64,000 nt of DNA from an uncultured Paracoccaceae bacterium (GCA_947498985.1 CANMMF010000011.1:1-64000); one strand, 5' to 3'; shown: positions 37,699-49,073, numbered from the stretch's first letter. The notes: a model not told the origin generated them from the letters alone. Numbers and translations: made by a program.

Positions 37699-38231
37699 TC
37701 CGCTTTCTGCAACTCCCCCTGCGTCGCTTCCGCGACAGCGAAGACGGGTCGATGCTTGTCCCCTTCGCGCTCTGGACCCCGGTGTTTCTTGGCCTGATCC
37801 TGTCCTCCATCGAACTGGGCACTGTCACGATCCGCCACACGGCGCTCGAACGCGCGGTGGATGAAACCGTCCGCGACCTGCGCCTGGGCACCGGCGAGGC
37901 CATGGACCACGCCACGCTCAAGCAGCAGATCTGCGACAGCGCCGCGATCCTGCCCGCCTGCATGGACACCATGCATCTGGAGATGGTGCGGCTCGACATG
38001 CGCGACTGGAGCGCGCCCGAGACCTCCGCCGATTGCGTCGACGTCTCCGAGGCCGTCAACCCGCAACGCGGCTTCGAGTTCGGCAAGGGCAACGAGATGA
38101 TGATGCTGCGCGCCTGCTACAAGTACCAGCCCATCACCCCCGCTGGCACGCTCAGCTCGAGCCTGGCCAAGGACGACGACGGCTACACCGCCCTCGTCGC
38201 CACCTCGGCCTTCGTGCACGAACCGCTGTGA
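37695..38231 (+). CDS. TadE-like pseudopilin, triplet 2 second gene
   Basis: This encodes 178 residues, overlapping the TadG stop by 4 bases. The N-terminus (RRFRDSEDGSMLVPFALWTPVF) resembles a prepilin leader, but the residue five after the expected cleavage glycine is Pro, not the Glu seen in the equivalent gene of the other triplet (DGSASIEF). The conserved LERAVDETVRDLRLGTG segment and TSAFVHEP ending match that paralogue. Function as a Tad minor pilin is inferred. Confidence 0.82.
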   Translation: MIRFLQLPLRRFRDSEDGSMLVPFALWTPVFLGLILSSIELGTVTIRHTALERAVDETVRDLRLGTGEAMDHATLKQQICDSAAILPACMDTMHLEMVRLDMRDWSAPETSADCVDVSEAVNPQRGFEFGKGNEMMMLRACYKYQPITPAGTLSSSLAKDDDGYTALVATSAFVHEPL

Positions 38232-38242
38232 GGAGTGAGAAG

Positions 38243-38947
38243 ATGATGAAATCTATCCTGAAAAACAGGCTCCGCCGGTTCCTCGACGACAGCCAGGGGT
38301 ATATCACGCTCGAAGCGATGATCGTCATGCCGGTGCTGCTGTGGCTCTTCGGTGCGGGCTGGGTCTATTTCGACGTGATGCGCCAGCAAAGCGTGAACCA
38401 GAAAGCCAATTACGTCATCGGCGACATGATCTCGCGCGAGACCGATCCGGTCGACGATGAATACATCAACAACGCGATGAACCTGCTCTACATGCTCAAC
38501 AAGTCGCAGGACACCGAAAGCGATCTGCGCGTGACGGTCATCCGCTACGACGCCGACCAGAACCGCTGGAACGTGGTCTGGTCGGAAGCGCGCGGCGATT
38601 ACGCAGCGCTGAACGGCAACATGTCCGACTATTCCGATCGCCTGCCGGTCGCCGCCAACCAGGATCAGCTGATCGTGGTGGAGACATGGGACGACTACAA
38701 TCCCATTTTCAGCGTCGGCCTCAACGCGTTCGAGATCACCACCTACAGCTTCACCCGTCCGCGGTTTGCACCGCAGATTTTGTTCACCAACTCGTCGGAC
38801 AACAATGGCTGGGGCAATGGCGATCAGGATGCACCCGGCGGCTCGCTCTGCACCAACAACGCCGAGAATGCCGATGAGGGCGCAAGCTCTTCGGAATGTA
38901 TCAATGCCGACGGTTCGGAGAACATCGAGCCCAGCGAAGAGGTCTGA
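38243..38947 (+). CDS. TadE-like pseudopilin with acidic tail, triplet 2 third gene
   Basis: This encodes 234 residues from ATG at 38243 (a second ATG follows at once), with AGGAGTGAGAAG upstream. The N-terminus has QGYITLEAMIVMPVLL, with the Glu at +5 intact, then a membrane helix. It shares SRETDPVDD-Y and FTRPRFAP with the third gene of the other triplet, but carries an extra C-terminal tail of about 45 residues rich in Asp, Glu, Asn and Ser, with two cysteines. The transcript is closed by a terminator at 38971. Confidence 0.82.
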   Translation: MMKSILKNRLRRFLDDSQGYITLEAMIVMPVLLWLFGAGWVYFDVMRQQSVNQKANYVIGDMISRETDPVDDEYINNAMNLLYMLNKSQDTESDLRVTVIRYDADQNRWNVVWSEARGDYAALNGNMSDYSDRLPVAANQDQLIVVETWDDYNPIFSVGLNAFEITTYSFTRPRFAPQILFTNSSDNNGWGNGDQDAPGGSLCTNNAENADEGASSSECINADGSENIEPSEEV

Positions 38948-38970
38948 TCGACCTCGGATGACCCCGCAAC

Positions 38971-39005
38971 AACCGGCTGCAGCATGTCCTGCGGCCGGTT
39001 TTATC
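38971..39005 (+). terminator. Rho-independent terminator after TadG triplet 2
   Basis: AACCGGC pairs with GCCGGTT (38971-38977 with 38994-39000), with inner GCAG/CTGC pairing, followed by TTTTAT. It lies 24 bases beyond the stop of the last TadE gene. Confidence 0.78.
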
Positions 39006-39084
39006 TTTCAGGATCATACGCTTGAAGTTTTGGCTGCCAGAGCGACCCTTGCGTTTCAGGACGCTTCAGAGCAAAGTCGCAAGG

Positions 39085-39570
39085 TCAGACATCCAGCGCC
39101 CCGTCGCGCTCATTGATCTTCAGCGTCAGGATATCCGCAACCGGCCGGGTCTGCGATCCCGAGGTCACGCCCCCCACCGCCACCTTGCGCCCCATGCGCC
39201 ACCAGAGTCCCGGCTTCCAGGCCCGCGCACCGGGTTCCTTCAGCAGCAGGTTGAAGCCGTTCGACGGCTTCATCGCAAACATCCCCCGGTCCACCTTGTC
39301 GATATCCTCGATCCGGGCCAGCACCTCTCCGGTGCTGTCGCGCAATTCGGTCTCGGTCAGGATCAGCGCATGCGCCGTGGCGCGCCACATCTTCTGCCCC
39401 ATCATCAGAAAGCCTGCGCCCAGCACAATCAGGAACAGCTGCCAGTGCAGCGCGGGCGGGGTCGCCATCGCGATGTAGATCAACAGGATCCCGAGCCCGA
39501 ACATGGCGCCGACGCCAATCGCCCGGCGCGGGGCCGAGGCCGAGATTACCGCCAGTTCCCGTTCTGCCAT
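39085..39570 (-). CDS. Membrane protein of unknown function
   Basis: This encodes 161 residues. Two hydrophobic segments (about 18-36 and 42-59) near the N-terminus are followed by a soluble domain of about 95 residues (ILTETELRDSTGEVLARIEDIDKVDRGMFAMKPSNGFNLLL) that resembles a PH-like or membrane-sensing small domain, though I recognise no named family. It is a single minus-strand gene, convergent with the Tad triplet. Confidence 0.72.
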   Translation of the reverse strand: MAERELAVISASAPRRAIGVGAMFGLGILLIYIAMATPPALHWQLFLIVLGAGFLMMGQKMWRATAHALILTETELRDSTGEVLARIEDIDKVDRGMFAMKPSNGFNLLLKEPGARAWKPGLWWRMGRKVAVGGVTSGSQTRPVADILTLKINERDGALDV

Positions 39571-39638
39571 GCCGCCTGTCCCCCCAATTGCCGACCCGCT
39601 GCCTGCTTTAGGCCAAAGCGGCGGCGGGGGAAAGCCGC

Positions 39639-40586
39639 TCAGCGCCGCAGGATCACCTCTGCGCCGCGGACGGGCGGCTGGTCGTCGATCAGCTCCTGCG
39701 GAAACCCGTCCGCGCGCACCGAAAGACCGGTCGCCATCTCGAGCCGTTCGATCATGCGGTCCGATTGCGCGTTTTCGCCCAGCCTGGCCTGCCCGTCGCC
39801 GATCAGTGCCAGGATCTGCGGCGACAGCTCCAGAGGCACCCCATGCGCCTCCGCCAGCGCCTGGAAGAGGCCCACATCCTTGGCCACCAGATCAAGCGTG
39901 AAATCCACATCACGCGAGCCCGAAAGGATCAGCTGGCTCTCGGTCTCATGCACAAAGGACGTACCCGAAGAGATCCGGATCGCCTCGAACGTGGTCGCAG
40001 GATCGAGCCCCGCCGCCTGCATGGTGGTGAGCGCTTCGCAGAGCGTCAGCAGGTTGGCGGTCGCCAGGTAATTGGTCATGACCTTGAGCCGGGACGCGGT
40101 GCCGACCTCGCCGGTATGCAGGATCTGGCGGCCCAGAATGGTCAGAAGCGGCAGAACCAACTCGAAAGCCGGGCGCGGCCCGCCAGCGAAGATCGAGATA
40201 TTGCCCGTGGCCGCCCGGTGGCAGCCACCCGAGACCGGCGCCTCCACCGCCTGTGCCCCGGTCTCGGCAACACGCGCCGCCTGCGCCACGATAAGGTCGG
40301 GATCGGTGGTGGACATCTCGATCCAGATCTTGCCCGGTCCCATCTGGGGCAGCATCTCCGCCAGAACCATCTCCGACGCCGCCGGGCTCGGCAGCGATGT
40401 GATCACCACGTCGCAGCTTTGCATGAGCGCCGCCGGTGTTGCGCCGTCCCGCGCGCCGCGGGCCGTGAAATCCGCCACTTTCGCAGCATCGAGGTCACAG
40501 ACCGCAAGCGCCACATCATTGTCCAGCAGATTGCCCGCAAGCTTGCCGCCCACGGCCCCCAGCCCGATAAACCCTGTCTCCCGCAT
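39639..40586 (-). CDS. NAD(P)-dependent oxidoreductase, 3-hydroxyisobutyrate dehydrogenase family
   Basis: This encodes 315 residues. The N-terminal Rossmann domain has the glycine-rich loop GFIGLGAVGGKLAGNL; the conserved family segments APVSGGCHRAATGNISIF and the catalytic-lysine region SRLKVMTNYLA are present, with the helical C-terminal domain after that. The start at 40586 is supported by GGGAGTGCGGTG. Substrate unknown; members oxidise beta-hydroxyacids. It is divergent from the DNA repair methyltransferase. Confidence 0.92.
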   Translation of the reverse strand: MRETGFIGLGAVGGKLAGNLLDNDVALAVCDLDAAKVADFTARGARDGATPAALMQSCDVVITSLPSPAASEMVLAEMLPQMGPGKIWIEMSTTDPDLIVAQAARVAETGAQAVEAPVSGGCHRAATGNISIFAGGPRPAFELVLPLLTILGRQILHTGEVGTASRLKVMTNYLATANLLTLCEALTTMQAAGLDPATTFEAIRISSGTSFVHETESQLILSGSRDVDFTLDLVAKDVGLFQALAEAHGVPLELSPQILALIGDGQARLGENAQSDRMIERLEMATGLSVRADGFPQELIDDQPPVRGAEVILRR

Positions 40587-40764
40587 CACCGCACTCCCTG
40601 CCCTGCTCACCCGCGCCCGCCCCGCAATTCGCGCGGGGCCCGGGGCTTCCGGCGATGTCACGTGATCCCCGGCGACCTGTCCGTCCTGTTTGCGACAAGA
40701 CTTGCCGCCTCTCCTCTCTGCCCCTAGCCTGCCGCGACCGGGACTGACCCAAAAGGAGCCGCCC

Positions 40765-41217
40765 TTGCCACGCCGCAGCCTCTGCACCCCGGTGGGCACG
40801 CTCACGCTGACCGAAGAGAACGGCGCGATCACCCGCGCCGAATGGGGCGGCAAGGCAATAGACGACACCGCGCTCCTGCAAGAGGCCTGCGCGCAGGTCT
40901 CGGCCTATTTCGACGGCACCCGAACCGAATTCGATCTGCCGATGCATCTGTCCGCAAGCCCGTCGCAACGCGCCGTCTGCGCCGCCATCGCCGCCATCCC
41001 CTTCGGGCAAACCCGGACCTATGGCGATCTTGCGAAGGAACTGGACATGCCCGCGCAGGTGGTTGGCCAGGGCTGCGGCGGAAACCCGATCCCGATCCTG
41101 ATCCCCTGCCACAGGGTGCTTGGCGCGTCCGGCCTTGGCGGCTTTTCCGGCGGCACCGGGATCGAAACCAAGGTGGCGCTGCTGAAACACGAAGGTGCGG
41201 CCTCCTTGCTGATCTGA
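40765..41217 (+). CDS. ogt: Methylated-DNA-protein cysteine methyltransferase
   Basis: This encodes 150 residues from a TTG at 40765, chosen because AAAGGAGCC lies at the right distance and the family N-terminus starts here (an ATG further upstream has no ribosome site). It transfers the methyl group from O6-methylguanine to its own Cys115 in the ILIPCHRV motif; FGQTRTYGDLA is the helix-turn-helix-like DNA-binding part. The last part is followed by a repeat region. It acts once and is then inactivated. Confidence 0.92.
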   Translation: MPRRSLCTPVGTLTLTEENGAITRAEWGGKAIDDTALLQEACAQVSAYFDGTRTEFDLPMHLSASPSQRAVCAAIAAIPFGQTRTYGDLAKELDMPAQVVGQGCGGNPIPILIPCHRVLGASGLGGFSGGTGIETKVALLKHEGAASLLI

Positions 41218-41274
41218 CGGCAGACGTCAACGCGGCAGGACCCCGGGGCCCGCCGCCCCTGTTTCTCCGGTTTA

Positions 41275-41354
41275 GAAATACTTCGGGGGAGGCCCTGACC
41301 CCGTCAGGGCCCGGGGGCAGCGCCCCCGCTCCGAGGCCCCGCCCAAAGGCGGGG
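41275..41354 (+). repeat. REP-like palindromic element, copy 1
   Basis: This region, between ogt and pheA, holds GAAATACTTCGGGGG followed by three hairpins: GGCCCTGA/TCAGGGCC (41291-41310), GGGGGCAGCGCCCCC (41314-41328) and CCCCGCC/GGCGGGG (41337-41354). The AAATAC/GGGGGCAGCGCCCCC core recurs at 47404-47445. It has the look of a short repetitive extragenic palindrome family. Confidence 0.65.
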
Positions 41355-41414
41355 TCGAGATATCCGGTGCGCGGGCTTGCCCGCGCGCCTTTTGACACAT
41401 CCGGCGCCGGAGCT

Positions 41415-42248
41415 TCAGTCGCGGCGCGGATCGCGGGGATAGACGCCAAGGATGTCCAGCATATCGGTGAAGTAATCGAGCTCTTCCAGCGCGCGTTTGA
41501 CGCCGGGATCTTCGGGATGCCCTTCGATATCGGCGTAAAACTGGGTTGCGGTGAACGACCCGCCCACCATATAGCTTTCCAGCTTGGTCATGTTCACGCC
41601 ATTGGTCGCGAACCCGCCCATCGCCTTGTAGAGCGCGGCCGGAATGTTGCGCACCTGAAAGACAAACGTCGTCATCATGCCATGATCGCCGCGCTGGCTG
41701 AAATCGGGCGACTTGCCCATGATCAGAAACCGCGTGGTGTTGTGGGCGTGATCCTCGATATGGCGCGCAAGGATGTCGAGCCCGTTCAGCTCGGCGGCAA
41801 GATCCGACGCCAGCGCCCCGGTGGTCATGTCGCGCGCCTCGGCAATCTCGGCCGCCGCACCGGCACTGTCGGCGGCCGGAATGCCGCGGATGCCGTAACG
41901 CGCCAGAAACGACTGCGCCTGCGGCAGCAGCACCAGATGCGCGCGCACCGCCTCAAGATCCTCGAGACGCACACCCGGCATCGCCATCAGGCTGATATGC
42001 ACCCGCACAAAGGCCTCGTCGACGATGCGCAGCCCGGAGGAGGGCAACAGCCGGTGAATGTCGGCCACACGACCGTAGGTGGTGTTCTCCACCGGCAGCA
42101 TGGCCAGCTCGGCGCGGTCGTCATTGACCGCCGCAATCACGTCCTCGAAATTGCGACACGGCAGGGTTTCCATCTGCGGGCGCGCTTCGCGGCAGGCCTG
42201 ATCCGAATAGGCGCCGGGCTCTCCCTGAAAGGCGATGCGCTGGGTCAT
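41415..42248 (-). CDS. pheA: Prephenate dehydratase
   Basis: This encodes 277 residues. It converts prephenate to phenylpyruvate in phenylalanine synthesis. The catalytic domain starts RIAFQGEPGAYSDQACREA and contains the TRFLIMGK segment; a C-terminal ACT domain (TTFVFQVRNIPAALYKAMGG to about 265) provides phenylalanine feedback. There is no chorismate mutase domain, which is usual for this group. The convergent ogt and REP element lie downstream; the cytochrome gene is divergent. Confidence 0.95.
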   Translation of the reverse strand: MTQRIAFQGEPGAYSDQACREARPQMETLPCRNFEDVIAAVNDDRAELAMLPVENTTYGRVADIHRLLPSSGLRIVDEAFVRVHISLMAMPGVRLEDLEAVRAHLVLLPQAQSFLARYGIRGIPAADSAGAAAEIAEARDMTTGALASDLAAELNGLDILARHIEDHAHNTTRFLIMGKSPDFSQRGDHGMMTTFVFQVRNIPAALYKAMGGFATNGVNMTKLESYMVGGSFTATQFYADIEGHPEDPGVKRALEELDYFTDMLDILGVYPRDPRRD

Positions 42249-42410
42249 GGGGTGTCATCCGCTGCTGAAACCGCGCCGAAATCGGGGGGCGCGCACCCCT
42301 TGACCGCCGACAAGGGCGTTTGGTCGCGGCTTCTATACCTTGCCTAAACCGAAGGGAAGCAATAGATGGTCGGCCACCGGACAAGGTTTCAGACGAACAG
42401 GGCCACATCC

Positions 42411-42929
42411 ATGCTTGATACGATGACGTTCACCAAAATCGTCGGCGCAGTCTGCGGATCGCTGCTGATCTTTCTTCTCGGCAAGTGGGGCGCAGAGAGC
42501 CTTTATCACGTCGGAGGACACGGTCACGGCGAAGAGCACGCCGCGGCCTATGTGATCGACACCGGCGAAGGCGAAGCCGCCGAGGAAACCGTCGAGCTGT
42601 CATTTGCCGAGCTTTTGGTCGCCGCCGATGTGGGCAAGGGCGAGCGGGTCTTCGGCAAGTGCCGCGCCTGCCACAAGCTCGAGGATGGCGCCAATGCCAC
42701 CGGCCCGCATCTTTACGGTGTCGTGGACCGCGATGTGGCATCCGTCGACGGGTTCAACTATTCCGGCTCTCTGGTCGAGGCAGCCGACGTCTGGACACCG
42801 GAAAACCTCAACGGCTTCCTCGAAAATCCGCGCGGCTACGCGTCGGGCACCTCGATGAGCTTTGCCGGTCTGCCCAAGGCCGAAGATCGCGCCAACCTGA
42901 TTGCCTATCTGCAGACAATCGGCGGCTGA
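42411..42929 (+). CDS. Membrane-anchored c-type cytochrome (CycM/c552 type)
   Basis: This encodes 172 residues from the ATG at 42411. A membrane helix (about 8-25, [18 protein letters not shown]) is followed by a histidine-rich linker and a monohaem class I domain with CRACH (Cys84, Cys87, His88) and Met149 as the sixth ligand. By family it carries electrons from the bc1 complex to an oxidase. A strong terminator follows the stop. The gene is divergent from pheA. Confidence 0.9.
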   Translation: MLDTMTFTKIVGAVCGSLLIFLLGKWGAESLYHVGGHGHGEEHAAAYVIDTGEGEAAEETVELSFAELLVAADVGKGERVFGKCRACHKLEDGANATGPHLYGVVDRDVASVDGFNYSGSLVEAADVWTPENLNGFLENPRGYASGTSMSFAGLPKAEDRANLIAYLQTIGG

Positions 42930-42944
42930 TCCGCAACAAGTTGC

Positions 42945-42982
42945 AAAAAAGGCCGTCCCGAACCGCTCGGGGCGGCCTTTTT
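42945..42982 (+). terminator. Rho-independent terminator after the cytochrome gene
   Basis: A long stem (AAAAAGGCCG paired with CGGCCTTTTT, with further GC pairs inside) followed by TTTTT. It lies about 16 bases beyond the stop codon. Confidence 0.85.
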
Positions 42983-43155
42983 CATGTGTGGTGCCGCTCG
43001 ATGGCCCGTTGCGGTGCAGCCGGTCGCGCACCCGCTTGGCAAATCACGCAAAACACGCTCTGATCACGGAATCTCAACTTGAAGGTGGGCCGGGTGGCAA
43101 TCTAACTTATCTTACTCACATGTTGTCCTAGACGCGGTGTTACAGGAGTGACCCC

Positions 43156-45093
43156 ATGACGAAGAAAACCATCACGATCAAGGCACCCCGCTTTGACCGG
43201 CGCAGCACGCTCAAGATGATGGGCGCCAGCGCGCTGGCGCTTGGCACGGCAAGCAAGGGGCAATTTGCCTATGCCGACGCGGACGAGATGATCCGCAGCC
43301 ATGGTTATTCGTTTTTCGGCGATCTGAAATACCCGGCCGACTTCCCGCATTTCAACTACGTCAACCCCGACGCCCCCAAAGGCGGTCAGATCACGCTGAG
43401 CTCGCGCGGCACGTTTGACGGCTTCAACCGCTGGGCCTGGCGCGGCAATCCCGAGACCAATGCCGATGTGGTGGCGGAATCGATGTTTGCCGAAATGCCC
43501 TGGGGCGGCGGCGCTCCGGCGGATTCGCTGACCGACGCCTATTGCCTGATCGCGCGCGAGGTCGAATACCCCAAAAGCCAGGAATGGGTTGTCTTCCACA
43601 TGCGGGACGACGTCGTGTTCCGCAACGGCGCGCCTGTGCGCGCACAGGATGCGGCCTTTACCCATAACCTGTTTCTGGAGCAGGGGATCCGCTCGTTTGC
43701 GCGCTCCGTCAGCCAGCGCATCGAAGGGGTTGAGGTGATCGACGATCTGACCCTGCGCTACAAGTTCGTCGACGGCATCTCGCGCCGGTCTCTGATCAGC
43801 CAGGTCGGCGGCTCGCCGATCCTGTCGGAGGAGTGGTACAAGGAAACCGGCGAGAGGCTCGACGAGCCGTCGATCATGTCGCCCATGGGATCGGGCCCCT
43901 ATCAGGTCGGCGATTACGAGATCAACCGGTTCGTCGTCTATGAACGCAACCCGAATTACTGGGGCTGGGACCATCCGGCCAATGTCGGCCGCTTCAACTT
44001 CGACTCCATCCGGATCGAGTATTTTGCCGACGCCACTGCCGAATTCGAGGCGTTCAAGGCCGGGATCTACACGTTCCGCTCCGAAGGATCGAGCAAACGC
44101 TGGGCCTCCGGCTACGACTTCCCGGCGCTGGAGCGTGGCGACGTTGTCCGCGAGGCGATCCCCGACCAGACCGCACCGAACAATTCCGGCGTGATCTTCA
44201 ACACCCTGCGCGCGCCGCTCGACAACCGCGATGTGCGCCACGCGCTTTCGCTTGCCTATAATTTCGAATGGACCCGCGAGTCGCTGGAATCCGACCTGAC
44301 CACACAGCGCAACTCGTTTGTGGAAAACCAGGAATGGGAGGCCAAGGACGTGCCCACCGGCGCCGAGCTGGCATTGCTGGAATCGCTGGGTGACGTGGTC
44401 CCTCCCGCGATGCTGACAGAGCCGGTGGTGATGCCGCACAGCTCCAACAAAGACCGCCCCATCGACCGGCGCAACAAACGCACCGCGCTGCGGCTGCTGC
44501 AGGATGCCGGCTGGAGCGTCAATGACAGCGGCCAGATGGTCGACGAGACCGGCGCGCAGATGTCGCTCGATTTTCTGGTGCTCTCGACCTGGGACGACAC
44601 CCGCAAATCCACCATCGAGATCTACGCCGAGACGCTGCGCGACTGGGGCATCGAGGTGAATGCCGAAGCCGTCGACAGCGCGCAGGGCCAGCAGCGCTTT
44701 CTCGACAAGGATTACGACCTCATCCACACCCGCATCCTGACCTTCGCCAGCGTCGGCACCGGTCTCAAGCAGCTGTTCGGCGCGGAGACCGCCGAAGTGT
44801 CATCCTACAACCCCGCAACCCTGCGCAGCCCGATGATCGACGCAATCATCGATGCCGCGCTTGACGCGCAGTCGCGCGAGGAAGAGCTGGCCGCGCTCAC
44901 CGCCCTTGACCGCGCGCTCCGCTACGAGCGGATCATGGCGCATGGCTCTTACGTTCCGGAATACTGGGTTGCCTATTACGACATGTTCGAACGCCCCGAA
45001 CCCCTGCCGCCGCTGGCACTCGGCGTGCTCGACTTCTGGTGGTTCAACGATGAGAAATACCAGGCACTCAAGGCCTCCGGCGCGCTGAGGTAA
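43156..45093 (+). CDS. yejA: Peptide ABC transporter substrate-binding protein (YejA type)
   Basis: This encodes 645 residues. The N-terminus carries a twin-arginine signal ([16 protein letters not shown]), so the protein is exported folded. The remainder is the bacterial extracellular solute-binding family 5 fold ([19 protein letters not shown], then [17 protein letters not shown]), closest in layout to the YejA component of the microcin C and peptide importer. It heads a yejABEF-like operon with permeases and an ATPase downstream. Confidence 0.9.
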   Translation: MTKKTITIKAPRFDRRSTLKMMGASALALGTASKGQFAYADADEMIRSHGYSFFGDLKYPADFPHFNYVNPDAPKGGQITLSSRGTFDGFNRWAWRGNPETNADVVAESMFAEMPWGGGAPADSLTDAYCLIAREVEYPKSQEWVVFHMRDDVVFRNGAPVRAQDAAFTHNLFLEQGIRSFARSVSQRIEGVEVIDDLTLRYKFVDGISRRSLISQVGGSPILSEEWYKETGERLDEPSIMSPMGSGPYQVGDYEINRFVVYERNPNYWGWDHPANVGRFNFDSIRIEYFADATAEFEAFKAGIYTFRSEGSSKRWASGYDFPALERGDVVREAIPDQTAPNNSGVIFNTLRAPLDNRDVRHALSLAYNFEWTRESLESDLTTQRNSFVENQEWEAKDVPTGAELALLESLGDVVPPAMLTEPVVMPHSSNKDRPIDRRNKRTALRLLQDAGWSVNDSGQMVDETGAQMSLDFLVLSTWDDTRKSTIEIYAETLRDWGIEVNAEAVDSAQGQQRFLDKDYDLIHTRILTFASVGTGLKQLFGAETAEVSSYNPATLRSPMIDAIIDAALDAQSREEELAALTALDRALRYERIMAHGSYVPEYWVAYYDMFERPEPLPPLALGVLDFWWFNDEKYQALKASGALR

Positions 45094-45100
45094 CAAGGTC

Positions 45101-46186
45101 TTGGGCGCGTATATTCTCCGACGTCTGCTGCTGATCATTCCCACGCTTCTGGGGATCATGATCATCAATTTCACGTTGGTGCAGTTTGTGCCCGGCGGCC
45201 CGGTCGAGCAGATCATCGCCAAGATGCAGGGCGAGGGCGACGTCTTTTCCAGCTTTGCCGGTGGCGGTGAGGATGTGGGTGAACAGACCTTCGGCTCCGA
45301 CAGCGACTATATCGGCGCGCGCGGGTTGCCCAAGGAGTTCATCGAAGAGCTCGAACGCGAGTTCGGCTTCGACAAACCCCCGCTCGAGCGCTTTCTGGAC
45401 ATGCTGTGGAACTACATGCGCCTCGATTTCGGCGAGAGTTACTTCCGCTCGATCTCCGTCATTGATCTGGTGCTGGAAAAGATGCCGGTGTCGATCAGCC
45501 TCGGGCTCTGGTCCACGCTCATTGCCTATATCGTCTCGATCCCGCTGGGCATCCGCAAGGCGGTCAAGGACGGCTCCACCTTCGACACATGGACCTCGGG
45601 CGCCATCATCGTGGCCTACGCGATCCCCGGCTTTCTCTTTGCCATCCTGCTGCTGGTGCTCTTTGCCGGCGGCTCCTACTGGCAGATCTTCCCGCTGCGC
45701 GGCCTGACATCCGACAATTGGGAAGAGCTCAGCATCCTGGGCAAGATCGCCGATTATTTCTGGCATATCGCCCTGCCGGTCATCGCCTCCACGATCTCGG
45801 CCTTCGCCACGCTGACGCTGCTGACCAAGAACAGCTTTCTCGACGAGATCAAGAAGCAATACGTGATGACCGCCCGCGCCAAGGGCCTCAGGGAAAACCG
45901 CGTGCTCTACGGCCATGTCTTCCGCAACGCGATGCTGATCGTGATTGCCGGGTTCCCCGCGGTCTTCATCGGCGTCTTCTTCTCAGGCTCGCTGATCATC
46001 GAGACGATCTTCTCGCTGGACGGTCTCGGCCGGCTGGGCTTCGAGGCGGCGGTAGCGCGGGATTATCCGGTGATCTTCGGCACGCTGTTCATCTTCGGCC
46101 TGATCGGGCTGGTGGTCGGCATCCTGTCGGACCTGATGTATGTGCTGGTCGATCCCCGCATCGATTTCGAGAAACGGGAGGGCTGA
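45101..46186 (+). CDS. yejB: ABC transporter permease (YejB type)
   Basis: This encodes 361 residues from a TTG at 45101 with AAGG upstream, 7 bases after yejA. Six or more membrane segments are visible, with the permease signature region around [44 protein letters not shown] near the C-terminal half. It is one of the two integral membrane subunits of a peptide importer. Confidence 0.92.
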   Translation: MGAYILRRLLLIIPTLLGIMIINFTLVQFVPGGPVEQIIAKMQGEGDVFSSFAGGGEDVGEQTFGSDSDYIGARGLPKEFIEELEREFGFDKPPLERFLDMLWNYMRLDFGESYFRSISVIDLVLEKMPVSISLGLWSTLIAYIVSIPLGIRKAVKDGSTFDTWTSGAIIVAYAIPGFLFAILLLVLFAGGSYWQIFPLRGLTSDNWEELSILGKIADYFWHIALPVIASTISAFATLTLLTKNSFLDEIKKQYVMTARAKGLRENRVLYGHVFRNAMLIVIAGFPAVFIGVFFSGSLIIETIFSLDGLGRLGFEAAVARDYPVIFGTLFIFGLIGLVVGILSDLMYVLVDPRIDFEKREG

Positions 46187-46189
46187 GCC

Positions 46190-47377
46190 ATGGTCGCGCA
46201 ACCCGAACCACCCGTCGCGCCCCAGCCAATGCCGGGCAAACCGGTGGCCCCCGAGCCGCCCCGCGGTCGCTTTGCGCTGTCGCCGCTCAACCAGCGCCGC
46301 TGGCGCAACTTCAGGCGCAACCGCCGCGCCTTCTGGTCGCTGTGGATCTTCATGTTGCTCTTCGGGCTGTCGCTGATGGCGGAATTCATCGCCAATGACA
46401 AACCGATCCTGGTGAATTACCGCGGCGAATATTTCACCCCGATCTTCACATTCTACCCCGAAACGGCCTTTGGCGGCGATTTCCGGACCGAGGCGCCCTA
46501 CGGCGATCCGGAGGTCAAATGCCTCATTCGCACGGGTGGGCTCGAGGACTGTTTCGACGATCCCGAAGGCCTTATCGAACAGGTCGATCAGGGCATGGTC
46601 CTAGAGGGCGATTTCGAGAAAGGCTGGATGCTCTGGCCGCTCATCCCCTACAGCTACACCACCCCCGTCGACCGCCCCGGTGCCGCCCCCCTGCCGCCCA
46701 ACGAGCAGAACTGGCTGGGCACGGACGACACCAAGCGCGACGTGGTGGCCCGGGTGATCTACGGCTTCCGCCTGTCGATCCTCTTCACGCTGATCGTGAC
46801 GGTCTGTGCGTCGATCATCGGCATCGTGGCGGGCGCCGTGCAGGGATATTTCGGCGGCTGGATCGACCTCATCTTCCAGCGCATCATCGAGATCTGGAGC
46901 GCCACACCCTCGCTTTACGTGATCATCATCCTCTTCGCGATCCTCGGGCGAAGTTTCTGGCTGTTGGTCTTTCTCACGGTGCTCTTCGGTTGGGTGGCCC
47001 TTGTCGGTGTGGTGCGCGCCGAGTTTCTGCGCGCCCGCAACCTGGAATATGTACGCGCCGCCAAGGCGCTCGGCGTCAGCAACTGGAAGATCATGTTCCG
47101 CCACATGCTGCCCAACGCCATGGTCGCCACGCTGACCATGCTGCCCTTCATCGTGACCGGCACCATCTCCACCCTCGCCGGGCTCGATTTCCTGGGCTTC
47201 GGTCTGCCCTCGTCCGCCCCAAGCCTCGGAGAGCTGACCCTGCAGGCCAAGCAGAACCTGCAGGCGCCCTGGCTAGCCTTCACCGCCTTCACGGTCTTTG
47301 CGGTGATGCTGTCGTTGCTGGTCTTCATCTTCGAAGGCGTGCGCGACGCGTTCGACCCCAGAAAGACCTTCTCGTGA
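46190..47377 (+). CDS. yejE: ABC transporter permease (YejE type)
   Basis: This encodes 395 residues, starting 3 bases after yejB. A Pro-rich cytoplasmic N-terminus and membrane helices are visible, with the BPD_transp permease motif near the end (EYVRAAKALGVSNWKIMFRHMLPNAM). It is the second membrane subunit of the importer. The gap to the ATPase gene is interrupted by a REP-like palindrome. Confidence 0.92.
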   Translation: MVAQPEPPVAPQPMPGKPVAPEPPRGRFALSPLNQRRWRNFRRNRRAFWSLWIFMLLFGLSLMAEFIANDKPILVNYRGEYFTPIFTFYPETAFGGDFRTEAPYGDPEVKCLIRTGGLEDCFDDPEGLIEQVDQGMVLEGDFEKGWMLWPLIPYSYTTPVDRPGAAPLPPNEQNWLGTDDTKRDVVARVIYGFRLSILFTLIVTVCASIIGIVAGAVQGYFGGWIDLIFQRIIEIWSATPSLYVIIILFAILGRSFWLLVFLTVLFGWVALVGVVRAEFLRARNLEYVRAAKALGVSNWKIMFRHMLPNAMVATLTMLPFIVTGTISTLAGLDFLGFGLPSSAPSLGELTLQAKQNLQAPWLAFTAFTVFAVMLSLLVFIFEGVRDAFDPRKTFS

Positions 47378-47403
47378 TGCACGGCCCTGTCGCTTCTTCT
47401 CTT

Positions 47404-47445
47404 CAAAAATACCGCCGGGGGGCCGAAGGCGGGGGCAGCGCCCCC
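47404..47445 (+). repeat. REP-like palindromic element, copy 2
   Basis: CAAAAATACC followed by a GC-rich run and the palindrome GGGGGCAGCGCCCCC (47431-47445), lying inside the yejE-yejF gap. The same core occurs at 41314-41328. Being inside an operon, it may affect relative expression of the ATPase. Confidence 0.6.
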
Positions 47446-47480
47446 TTCCCGGCCGGCCCTGCACGCGCAAAGGGGGCGAC

Positions 47481-49073
<1,593 letters not shown>

